Source of the DNA: an uncultured Clostridia bacterium | GTDB lineage: Bacteria; Bacillota_A; Clostridia; Oscillospirales; Oscillospiraceae | Length of the DNA stretch: 14,984 nt | Assembly (NCBI GenBank): GCA_947167435.1 | Contig: CAMVIC010000013.1 | Location: 1-14,984 of the forward strand | Direction: 5' to 3' | Shown here: positions 5,918 to 13,061 of the stretch, in pieces | How the letters are laid out: every line of letters begins with the position of its first letter | Position numbering within the stretch: position 1 is the stretch's first letter | Notes under the pieces: generated by a model | The model's database searches: none | Told to the model about the DNA's origin: nothing | Seen by the model: only the letters and a program-made list of their open reading frames with translations | Made by a program: the position numbers and the translations under genes

Positions 5918-8119
5918 ATGAAAATCATCAAGAGAAACGGTGCGGAGGCGGAATTCGACAGCGGGAAGATCGCTGCTGCCATCGCCAAAGCAAGCCAGGC
6001 GGCAGAGCCGTCTGAGCGCCTTTCCGAGGAAGACATTCAGGAGATGACCGAAAAGGTCACCGCCACCTGCGAGCTGCTGGGACGCGCGCCCAGCGTGGAA
6101 GAGGTGCAGGATATGGTGGAGCGGCAGATCATGGCCTACGGCGCCTTTGAGGTTGCCAAGCGCTATATCACTTACCGCTACACCCGCGCGCTGGTGCGCC
6201 AGGCCAACACCACCGACGACAAAATCCTGAGCCTCATTGAATGCGCCAACGAGGAGGCAAAGCAGGAAAACTCCAATAAGAACCCGGTGATCAATTCCAC
6301 CCAGCGGGATTACATGGCCGGTGAAGTCTCAAAGGACCTGAGCGAGCGGATTCTTCTGCCCAAGGACATTGTAGAGGCTCATCAGGAGGGCATCATCCAT
6401 TTCCATGACATGGACTACTATGCCCAGCACATGCACAACTGCGACCTGGTGAATCTGGAGGATATGCTCCAGAACGGTACCGTCATCACCGGCACCATGA
6501 TCGAGAAGCCTCACAGCTTCTCCACCGCCTGCAACATCGCCACCCAGATTATCGCCCAGGTGGCTTCCAACCAGTACGGCGGACAGTCGATCTCTCTGGC
6601 CCACCTGGCTCCCTTCGTGCAGGTCAGCCGGGAGCGCATCCGGGGAGAGCTGGAGGAAGAGTTTGACATGACCGGCGTGCATCTGGATGAGGCCGCCAAG
6701 GAAAAGCTGGTGGAGCGGATGCTCCGCAGCGAGATCAAGCGCGGCGTGCAGACCATCCAGTATCAGGTGGTGACGCTGCTGACCACAAACGGGCAGGCTC
6801 CCTTCGTCACGGTATACATGTACCTGGGCGAGGCAAAGAACGAGCGGGAAAAAGAGGACCTTGCCATTATTATTGAAGAGGTTCTGCAGCAGCGCCTGGA
6901 GGGCGTGAAGAACGAGCAGGGCGTCTGGGTGACACCGGCCTTCCCCAAGCTTATCTATGTTCTGGAGGAGGACAACATCCGCGAGGGCTCCCGCTACTAT
7001 GAGCTGACCAGACTGGCCGCCAAGTGCACGGCCAAGCGCATGGTGCCCGACTACATCTCCGAAAAGGTGATGAAGGAGCTCAAGGGCGGCGACGTATACA
7101 CCTGTATGGGCTGCCGCTCCTTCCTGACGCCGGACCGCTTCACCGATAAGGGCATCGGCAATATCGCCAACGCCGGCAACTACGAGCCGGGCAAGCACAA
7201 GTATTACGGGCGCTTCAATCAGGGCGTGGTCACGGTAAACCTGGTGGATATCGGCCTTTCCGCCCACGGGGATATGGACGCCTTCTGGCAGATTTTCGAC
7301 GAGCGGATGGAGCTGTGTCACCGCGCCATGCGCTGCCGCCACGAGAGACTGAAGGGCACCTTGTCCGATGTGGCCCCCATCCTGTGGCAGTACGGCGCTC
7401 TGGCCCGCCTGAAGAAGGGTGAGACCATCGACCGGCTGCTCTATGACGGCTACAGCACTCTGAGCCTTGGCTACGCAGGGTTGTGGGAATGCGTCATGGC
7501 GCTCAACGGCAAGAAGCTGACCGAACCGGAGGGGGAAGAGCTGGGCCTTCAGATCATGCGCAAGCTCAACGAGTACACCGCCAAATGGAAGGCCGCCGAG
7601 AACATCGATTATTCCCTCTACGGCACGCCGCTGGAGAGCACCACCTACAAGTTCGCCAAGTGCCTGCAGCGCCGCTTCGGCGTGATTCCCGGTGTGACGG
7701 ACAAGGGCTATATTACCAATTCCTATCACATCCATGTGACCGAACCCATCAATGCCTTTGACAAGATCCGCACCGAGGCCAAATTCCAGGCTCTGTCTCC
7801 CGGCGGCGCCATCAGCTATGTGGAAGTGCCCAACATGCAGAACAACTTGGAGGCGGTCATGCAGGTGATCCGCTTTATCTACGACAATATCCTCTATGCG
7901 GAGCTGAACACCAAGAGCGACTACTGCCAGGTCTGCGGCTGGGACGGAGAGATCGAAATCCAGGAGGACGACGGCAAGCTGGTCTGGACCTGCCCGCGCT
8001 GCGGCAACCGGGACCAGAACAAGATGAACGTGGCCCGCCGCACCTGCGGGTATATCGGGACCCAGTTCTGGAATCAGGGCCGCACACAGGAGATTAAGGA
8101 GCGCGTGCTTCACCTGTAA
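5918..8119 (+). CDS. nrdD: Anaerobic (class III) ribonucleoside-triphosphate reductase
   Basis: A 733-residue glycyl-radical enzyme that reduces ribonucleoside triphosphates to dNTPs without oxygen. Residues 1 to about 92 form an ATP-cone (MKIIKRNGAEAEFDSGKI) for allosteric activity control. In the barrel, Cys175 (MHNCDLVN) and Cys399 (MGCRS) are the likely radical-transfer and substrate cysteines by analogy with phage T4 NrdD. A zinc site is formed by C670xxC673 and C692xxC695. The radical loop RRTCGYIG places the radical glycine at 711, and the ending WNQGRTQEIKERVLHL is typical of Firmicutes NrdD. Length is normal. The ATG at 5918 follows GGGGGAG (5905-5911). The activating enzyme NrdG, often the next gene, is absent here: a terminator and a convergent operon follow. 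Regulation by NrdR is likely from the upstream boxes. Confidence 0.97.
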   Translation: MKIIKRNGAEAEFDSGKIAAAIAKASQAAEPSERLSEEDIQEMTEKVTATCELLGRAPSVEEVQDMVERQIMAYGAFEVAKRYITYRYTRALVRQANTTDDKILSLIECANEEAKQENSNKNPVINSTQRDYMAGEVSKDLSERILLPKDIVEAHQEGIIHFHDMDYYAQHMHNCDLVNLEDMLQNGTVITGTMIEKPHSFSTACNIATQIIAQVASNQYGGQSISLAHLAPFVQVSRERIRGELEEEFDMTGVHLDEAAKEKLVERMLRSEIKRGVQTIQYQVVTLLTTNGQAPFVTVYMYLGEAKNEREKEDLAIIIEEVLQQRLEGVKNEQGVWVTPAFPKLIYVLEEDNIREGSRYYELTRLAAKCTAKRMVPDYISEKVMKELKGGDVYTCMGCRSFLTPDRFTDKGIGNIANAGNYEPGKHKYYGRFNQGVVTVNLVDIGLSAHGDMDAFWQIFDERMELCHRAMRCRHERLKGTLSDVAPILWQYGALARLKKGETIDRLLYDGYSTLSLGYAGLWECVMALNGKKLTEPEGEELGLQIMRKLNEYTAKWKAAENIDYSLYGTPLESTTYKFAKCLQRRFGVIPGVTDKGYITNSYHIHVTEPINAFDKIRTEAKFQALSPGGAISYVEVPNMQNNLEAVMQVIRFIYDNILYAELNTKSDYCQVCGWDGEIEIQEDDGKLVWTCPRCGNRDQNKMNVARRTCGYIGTQFWNQGRTQEIKERVLHL

Positions 8120-8130
8120 TCCCATAAAAC

Positions 8131-8170
8131 AAAAAACTGCGGCTCTCACGTTTGAGAGCCGCAGTTTTTT
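8131..8170. terminator. Bidirectional terminator between nrdD and the primosome operon
   Basis: A 17-bp perfect stem (8131-8147 with 8154-8170) with a 6-nt loop, bounded by AAAAAA on the left and TTTTTT on the right, so a U-tract follows the hairpin on both strands. It lies 11 nt after the nrdD stop and 29 nt after the stop of the convergent helicase-loader gene. Confidence 0.93.
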
Positions 8171-8199
8171 CATGCAGTTTTACGGATGCTGCCGCCTGT

Positions 8200-9198
8200 T
8201 CATTTCCGGTGCTTTTTCAGGCGGATGTCTTCGCCCACAAAGGGCAGACGCAGGAACTCTCCCTGGATGCGGGAACAGATCTGGGGCGTGTACTTCTGGC
8301 TCAGCGCCTCGAAATCCAGATTGGTGCTGAGAATCATGCGCTTTTCATGTATGAGACGGGTGTTGAGCAGGGTGTAGAGCGCGCTGATGGACATGGGCGT
8401 GACCATCTCGGTGCCCAGATCGTCCAGAATCAGCAGGTCGCAGGAGAGCATGCGCTGCACGCGATCCCCGGCGGCCTCCGCTTCCTCCGGATCCCGGGAG
8501 AATTTCTGCCGCTCGAAGGCCTCCAGGGCGGAGGCGCTGCTGTCATAGCAGACCGAGCAGCCCTTGGCGGCCACTACCCGGGCAATGCAGCCGGAGAGGT
8601 AGGTCTTTCCCAGGCCCGTGCCGCCCTGAAGCAGCAGATTGGAGGAGACGTTGGGGAAGTTGTCGGCATATTTCCTGCAGGCTTCACAGACCCTTGTCAT
8701 GGCCTGACGGGGGACCACCTGGCTGCGAGAGTCCAGCTCATTGCTGTAGAGGCTCAGATCAAAATTCTCAAAGCATTCGTTTCCGCTGCGCAGCAGGACG
8801 CCCAGCTCTCTGGTCAGCTCCTGGTTATACAGCTTCACCAGACAGCTGCACGGTCTGCCTTCGTGGGTGCCGCTGTCCCGGCAGATGGGGCAGGAGACAA
8901 TTTCGTCCAGATACTCCACCGGCCAGCCGCCGGACACCAGCAGCTCCGCCCGGCGCATCTGCAGGTCCAGGTTCCGCTCCTTCAGCTGGGTGAGCTTCTG
9001 CTCCATGTCGCTTTTCCTGCTGAGCGTCAGACTGACCAGCTCTGCCATCTGACGACGCAGCTCCAGGTCAATCTCCCGGATTTCCGGTACTCTGGCATAG
9101 ACCTCATCGGTTCTGCGCCGGTTTTCCGCCTGGTTTTCCGCCCGTATATTCTCCAGTCTCGTCCGTGCCCGGGCGAGCAGTTTTCCGTCGTAGGCCAT
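8200..9198 (-). CDS. DnaC/DnaI-type replicative helicase loader (AAA+ ATPase)
   Basis: A 332-residue ATPase expected to load the DnaB-type helicase onto DNA at the origin or at restarted forks. Residues 1-95 are charged and helical (likely coiled coil), the usual helicase-binding part. Cys103/Cys106 and Cys117/Cys119 (CPIC and CSC) form a zinc-binding motif found in DnaI-like loaders. The AAA+ domain follows, with Walker A GGTGLGKT (192-199), Walker B LLILDD (255-260), a sensor-1 STN (291-293) and an Arg-finger candidate at 310 (CSR). The ATG at 9198 follows AAAGGCGG. It is downstream of the DnaD-domain gene with a 19-nt gap, so one operon. Naming differs (dnaC or dnaI), hence no symbol. Confidence 0.9.
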   Translation of the reverse strand: MAYDGKLLARARTRLENIRAENQAENRRRTDEVYARVPEIREIDLELRRQMAELVSLTLSRKSDMEQKLTQLKERNLDLQMRRAELLVSGGWPVEYLDEIVSCPICRDSGTHEGRPCSCLVKLYNQELTRELGVLLRSGNECFENFDLSLYSNELDSRSQVVPRQAMTRVCEACRKYADNFPNVSSNLLLQGGTGLGKTYLSGCIARVVAAKGCSVCYDSSASALEAFERQKFSRDPEEAEAAGDRVQRMLSCDLLILDDLGTEMVTPMSISALYTLLNTRLIHEKRMILSTNLDFEALSQKYTPQICSRIQGEFLRLPFVGEDIRLKKHRK

Positions 9199-9217
9199 AG
9201 TTTACGTTCCGCCTTTG

Positions 9218-10168
9218 TCAGATTTTATCAACCAGACTGTCCAGCTCTCCCAAGTCAATGGATCCGGTTTTCCCGGTGACGGTCGGCGTTTTGGAGCGGA
9301 CAGGGTCCCTGGCCTCAATCTCCGCCGTGCTGTGCAGCCCGTTTTCGTGCCAGCTGCGGAGAATTTTGTTCATATAATTGAGCTTGAAGCCGCCGGTGCG
9401 GGTGACCGTGCGGTCAAAGGCCATGGAGATGGCTTCCTCCCCGAAGCCCATTTCCAGCCAGGCGCTGATGGCCTCGGTCTCCGAGCTGCTCAGCTGTCGG
9501 TCATAGATGCCCAGCAGGTTTTTAATCCGGCGAAGCCCGCTGAGCTTCTCCTTCTCCCTGCGGATGTATTCTTCCGCCTGCTCCAGCGTCAGCAGTTCCC
9601 GGTTGACCCAGGTGAAGGCCTCCTTCTGAAGGGAGCGCATGGTGGGGCGGCGGCCGGTGCCGTAACGCTCCTGAAAGATTTCCCCGCAGAAATTGATCAG
9701 CTCCAGCAGAACCTCCGGCGGGAGGGGGAGCTGCTCATATATGGCGAACAGAATCCGCAGGTCGGGACTGCTCAGCTGCTTGCCGAGAACCTTCACAGCC
9801 TCGTCCAGGATGGCCTGAAAGGTGGAATCGGACTTGGCGCGCTGGGTGATTTCCCGGGCGGTGTACGGGGGCAGCTCGTCTGCAGGCAGGGGCAGCGGTA
9901 CTTTTGCCCCCGTATCGGCAGGGGCCTGGCCTTCATCCAGCAGCCCCATGCGCTGCAGCTTTTCCTCCGCAGCCTCCATCTCCCGCAGCGTGCGGCAGAG
10001 AACCCGCGCGGCCTGCTCCTTGTCCCGGCAGCCGCTGTGCCGGATATAGAGGTACAGCAGCGCCACGTCTCCGTCATGGGCGGCAATCAGCCGCTGAGCA
10101 GCCTGCGCCGATATGAGATTGTCCTGTTTCCTGTCCTGCATGGCAACCGTCCGTCCCGAAGAATTCAC
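9218..10168 (-). CDS. DnaD-domain replication initiation protein
   Basis: A 316-residue protein if the GTG at 10168 is used, or 307 if the ATG at 10141 (preceded by GGGACGGACGG) is the true start; neither has a strong ribosome site and I cannot decide. The N-terminal 80 residues look like a helical winged-helix region. Two DnaD-type segments follow, at about 115-200 and 210-280. The second carries the family signature of an aromatic/acidic helix and the YMNKILRSWHENGL ending (265-278). DnaD proteins help open the origin and recruit the helicase loader; the next gene in the operon is such a loader, which supports the call. The tail is polar and probably disordered. Confidence 0.88.
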   Translation of the reverse strand: MNSSGRTVAMQDRKQDNLISAQAAQRLIAAHDGDVALLYLYIRHSGCRDKEQAARVLCRTLREMEAAEEKLQRMGLLDEGQAPADTGAKVPLPLPADELPPYTAREITQRAKSDSTFQAILDEAVKVLGKQLSSPDLRILFAIYEQLPLPPEVLLELINFCGEIFQERYGTGRRPTMRSLQKEAFTWVNRELLTLEQAEEYIRREKEKLSGLRRIKNLLGIYDRQLSSSETEAISAWLEMGFGEEAISMAFDRTVTRTGGFKLNYMNKILRSWHENGLHSTAEIEARDPVRSKTPTVTGKTGSIDLGELDSLVDKI

Positions 10169-10190
10169 ACTTTATTTTCAATGCGGCTTC

Positions 10191-10219
10191 ATTATACCAT
10201 CAATTTTGACTTGTCGCAA
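10191..10219 (-). promoter_or_regulatory. Promoter of the DnaD/helicase-loader operon
   Basis: Read on the minus strand: TTGCGA (10219-10214), a 17-bp spacer, and TATAAT (10196-10191), with TG one base upstream of the -10 (TGGTATAAT), making it an extended -10. The expected start is near 10184, only about 16 nt before the GTG at 10168, which slightly favours the ATG at 10141 as translation start. Confidence 0.8.
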
Positions 10220-10240
10220 TAGGAACAGATGTGCTATAAT
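10211..10240 (+). promoter_or_regulatory. Promoter of the U32-maf-mreCD operon
   Basis: TTGTCG (10211-10216), an 18-bp spacer, and TATAAT (10235-10240), with an extended TGC before the -10. Its -35 box overlaps that of the divergent promoter (10214-10219), so the two polymerases cannot bind at once. The predicted start near 10247 gives a leader of about 155 nt. Confidence 0.72.
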
Positions 10241-10246
10241 AAAACG

Positions 10247-10401
10247 AATAGCGCAAAAAACAAGCCTTACAGACGCGCCTGAGGGGAAAAGGCAGACGGC
10301 GTATGCCGTGCCGGAGTACAGGCAATGGCGGCGAAAAGGCTTTCCTGATAGATGCGTGCGCTCACGGCTGACTGCACGCAGAGACAAAAAAGGAGCAACA
10401 C
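10247..10401 (+). promoter_or_regulatory. Long foldable 5' leader of the U32-family gene, unassigned
   Basis: Pairings visible by eye: AAGCCTT (10262-10268) with AAGGCTT (10336-10342) closes a 67-nt interior. Inside it, GCCTG (10277-10281) pairs with CAGGC (10319-10323), and within that GGC-AG-ACGGC (10291-10300) pairs with GCCGTGCC (10305-10312) over a GTAT loop. Downstream, TGCGTGC (10353-10359) pairs with GCACGCA (10374-10380) shortly before the ribosome site AGGAG (10391-10395). An alternative pairing, GCCTT (10264-10268) with AAGGC (10289-10293), competes with the first and third stems. The leader does not match the conserved cores of the riboswitch classes I know (TPP, FMN, SAM, cobalamin, glycine, lysine, purine, c-di-GMP, fluoride). 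No intrinsic terminator is seen, so any control would act on translation. Confidence 0.45.
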
Positions 10402-12486
10402 ATGATAGAGCTACTCTCGCCTGCGGGCTCGCCCGAGGCGGTTATTGCCGCGGTGCAGAACGGCGCCGACGCGGTATATCTGGGCCTGGGGGATTTCAAC
10501 GCCCGGCGGGGCGCGAAGAACTTCACCGAGGAAGAATTTGCCAAGGCCATGCGCTACTGCCGCATCCGCGGCTGCAAGGTCTATGTGACAATCAATACCC
10601 TGGTGGGCGACCGGGAGATGGAAAACGCGGTGGAGGCAGCAAGGCTTGCCTCAGACCTGGGGGCCGACGGCATCATCATCCAGGACCTGGGCCTGATCAG
10701 GGCAATCCGCCAGGCCCTGCCGGACATCCCCCTGCACGCCAGCACCCAGATGAGCCTGCATAACCTGGCAGGCGTGGAGGCCGCGGCAGAGATGGGACTG
10801 ACCCGGGCTGTGCTGGCCCGGGAGCTGAGCCTGGAACAGATCCGATTCATCAGCAGTCACGCCTCCATTGAGACGGAGGTGTTCGTGCACGGAGCCCTGT
10901 GCTTCTGCCACTCGGGCCAGTGCTATATGTCCGCCCTCATCGGCCGGCGCAGCGGCAACCGGGGCATGTGCGCCCAGCCCTGCCGGATGCAGTACAGCCT
11001 GGGCGGCCGGATGGACGACTACCCCCTGTCCCTGAAGGACAACTGCCTTGCCGACCGGCTGGAAGAGCTGGAGGAGGCCGGCGTGGCCTGCGTGAAGATA
11101 GAGGGGCGCATGAAGCGGCCTGAATACACGGGCATCGTCACCGGCATTTATTCCAAGGCCCTGAAGGAGCACCGCAAGCCCAGCGCCGAGGAGATGGAAC
11201 TGCTCCGGCAGGCCTTCTCCCGCCAGGGCTTTACCCAGGGATATTTTGACGGGGACAAAAAAGACATGTTCGGCGTGCGTCAGGCAGAGGACCAGACGGA
11301 TGAGAGCGTGTTTACCGCCGCCCGCAAGGCCTATGCCGACGGGGAACTGCGTCGGGTGCCGGTCCATTTCTACACGGTAGCGGAGAAAGGCCTGCCCGTG
11401 CGCGCCATCGCCTTTGACGACGAGGGGCACAAGGCCGCCACCTTCGGACCTGTGCCGGAGCGGGCCCAGCGCCAGGGCCTGACAGAGGCCTATCTGACCG
11501 AACAGATGTTCAAAACCGGCGGCACGCCCTATAACTGCGTGGAAAACCGGGCCAAAACGGACCCGGGGCTCTATCTGCGCGCCTCGGACGTGAACGCCCT
11601 GCGGCGCAAGCTGATTTCCGACCTGTCCGACCAGCGGGCAGCGCCGCCCCAGCGGCGGGTGGGCTCGCTGCCTGCCATGCCGAAGGATATAAAGCCCGTG
11701 GCGGATCCGAAAATCATTTTCCAGGTCCGGGAGCAGGATCAGCTGACGGAGGAGCTGGCGGAGCTCAGGCCCGATTATCTCTATGTGCCGGCGCTTCTGA
11801 TGCTGGAATACTACGACCGGGTTCGTCCCTTTATCGAAAAGGGGACAGTCCCGGTGGCAGTGCTGCCCCGGGTGATTACCGACAACCAGACCATGGAAAT
11901 CCGCGAGACCCTGGACAAGCTCTTCGACTACGGCGTGAACGAAGCCCTGGTGGGAAATCTGGGGCATGTGTTCCTGGCCCGCGGCGCGGGGATGAAGCCC
12001 AGGGGCGACTTCGGGCTCAACGCCTTCAATTCCCAGAGCCTGGAGGTGCTGCGCCAGGCGGGATTCCTGTCTGCCACGGCATCCTTTGAGCTGCGCCTAA
12101 GCCAGATCCGGGATCTGGCAAAGCCCCTGGATACGGAGCTGATCGTCTACGGGCGTCTGCCGCTGATGGTCTCCGATCAGTGCGTCATCCGGCACAGCGC
12201 CGGACACTGCAACTGTCAGCAGCCTGCCCAGCTGGCCGACCGGATGGGCTCCGTGTTCCCGGTGGTACGGGAGTACGGCTGCCGCAATGTAATTTATAAC
12301 GCCCACAAGCTGTACCTGGCGGATCGGAAGGACGACCTGTATTCCGCCGGACTCTGGGGGCTGCGCCTGATGTTCACCACCGAGAGCGCCAGAGAGTGCC
12401 TGGAGGTGGCCCGGGGTCATCTGGGCCTGTCCGATTACCGGCCCAACGTGCTGACCCGCGGATTGTATTACAGAGGAGTGGAATAA
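10402..12486 (+). CDS. U32-family (PrtC-like) protein, probable RNA hydroxylation factor
   Basis: A 694-residue protein starting at ATG 10402 (AGGAG, 6-nt spacing). Residues 1 to about 290 are the U32 domain. It opens with ELLSPAGSPEAVIAAVQNGADAVYLG and has the U32 signature EVFVHGALCFCHSGQC, with Cys167, Cys174, Cys190 and Cys194 as probable iron-sulfur ligands (Cys169 is extra). About 300-415 matches the DUF3656-type insert, and 430-690 is a further barrel-like half with a CNC at about 612. Although the family is named collagenase-like peptidase, the long form with DUF3656 resembles E. coli RlhA (hydroxylation of 23S rRNA C2501) and the short form TrhP (tRNA U34 hydroxylation); RNA modification is therefore the more likely role. 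It leads an operon with maf two nt downstream. Confidence 0.88.
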   Translation: MIELLSPAGSPEAVIAAVQNGADAVYLGLGDFNARRGAKNFTEEEFAKAMRYCRIRGCKVYVTINTLVGDREMENAVEAARLASDLGADGIIIQDLGLIRAIRQALPDIPLHASTQMSLHNLAGVEAAAEMGLTRAVLARELSLEQIRFISSHASIETEVFVHGALCFCHSGQCYMSALIGRRSGNRGMCAQPCRMQYSLGGRMDDYPLSLKDNCLADRLEELEEAGVACVKIEGRMKRPEYTGIVTGIYSKALKEHRKPSAEEMELLRQAFSRQGFTQGYFDGDKKDMFGVRQAEDQTDESVFTAARKAYADGELRRVPVHFYTVAEKGLPVRAIAFDDEGHKAATFGPVPERAQRQGLTEAYLTEQMFKTGGTPYNCVENRAKTDPGLYLRASDVNALRRKLISDLSDQRAAPPQRRVGSLPAMPKDIKPVADPKIIFQVREQDQLTEELAELRPDYLYVPALLMLEYYDRVRPFIEKGTVPVAVLPRVITDNQTMEIRETLDKLFDYGVNEALVGNLGHVFLARGAGMKPRGDFGLNAFNSQSLEVLRQAGFLSATASFELRLSQIRDLAKPLDTELIVYGRLPLMVSDQCVIRHSAGHCNCQQPAQLADRMGSVFPVVREYGCRNVIYNAHKLYLADRKDDLYSAGLWGLRLMFTTESARECLEVARGHLGLSDYRPNVLTRGLYYRGVE

Positions 12487-12488
12487 AC

Positions 12489-13061
12489 TTGCACTTTGTT
12501 CTCGCATCCGGCTCTCCGCGCCGCAGGGAACTGCTGGAGATGCTGGGCGTTCAGAATCTGAGGATTCTTCCCGCCAAGGGGGAGGAGCAGGCGCCGGAAG
12601 GCGCCGGGCCGGGCGAACTGGTCACGGCGCTGGCAAGGGCCAAGGTCCGGGAAGCGGCTGCCCGGTGTGACGCGGAGGATGTGATCGTCGGCGCGGACAC
12701 CATCGTATGGCTGGATGACCGTCCTTTTGGCAAGCCCGGCTCCGAGGAAGAGGCGCGCCGGATGCTGCGAACGCTCTCCGGCAGGGAACACCGGGTCTAT
12801 ACCGGCGTCTGCGTCCGCAAGGACGGCAGAGAGCTCTGCGAGTGGGAGGAAAGCAGGGTGTTTTTCCGGGACCTGACCGAGAAGGAAATCTGCGCCTATG
12901 TGGCCACGGGGGAACCCATGGACAAGGCCGGGGCCTATGGGGCCCAGGGGATAGGGGCGCTCTTTGTCCGGCGCATAGAGGGAGACTTTTTCAACGTGAT
13001 GGGCCTGCCCCTCTGCCGGCTCGGCACCATGCTCAAGAAACAGGGAGTGGAACTTCTGTGA
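12489..13061 (+). CDS. maf: Maf-family nucleoside triphosphate pyrophosphatase
   Basis: A 190-residue enzyme that hydrolyses dTTP/UTP or modified nucleotides to monophosphates and pyrophosphate, a house-cleaning role also linked to septation. I place the start at TTG 12489: it gives the conserved N-terminus (M)HFVLASGSPRRRELL, has AGAGGAG at 12472-12478 with 10-nt spacing, and sits 2 nt after the upstream stop. Longer in-frame starts would add residues from inside the U32 gene. Motifs: SGSPRR (7-12), GADTIV with catalytic Asp70, GKP (81-83), GREHRVYTGV (98-107) and DKAGAYGAQG, which fits the YhdE-type (dTTP/UTP) subgroup. It ends in a GTGA overlap with mreC. Confidence 0.95.
   Translation: MHFVLASGSPRRRELLEMLGVQNLRILPAKGEEQAPEGAGPGELVTALARAKVREAAARCDAEDVIVGADTIVWLDDRPFGKPGSEEEARRMLRTLSGREHRVYTGVCVRKDGRELCEWEESRVFFRDLTEKEICAYVATGEPMDKAGAYGAQGIGALFVRRIEGDFFNVMGLPLCRLGTMLKKQGVELL

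Noticed and set aside
6329..8173. 614-residue open frame on the minus strand
   Set aside because: It is antisense to nrdD, which has all catalytic motifs. The minus frame has no recognisable domain and runs through the terminator.
8152..9279. 375-residue and 335-residue open frames on the plus strand (the second at 9215-10222)
   Set aside because: They are shadows of the helicase loader and the DnaD-domain protein, whose minus-strand frames carry clear Walker motifs and DnaD signatures.
10247..10401. Known riboswitch or 6S RNA in the U32 leader
   Set aside because: I compared it by eye with the conserved cores of common classes and found no match, so I report it only as an unassigned structured leader.
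12396..12488. Upstream in-frame start for maf at 12396, and likewise 12842 for mreC and 13840 for mreD
   Set aside because: These add residues read from inside the previous gene and displace the conserved N-termini. The starts at 12489 (TTG), 13058 (GTG) and 13903 (GTG) have ribosome sites and fit family lengths.
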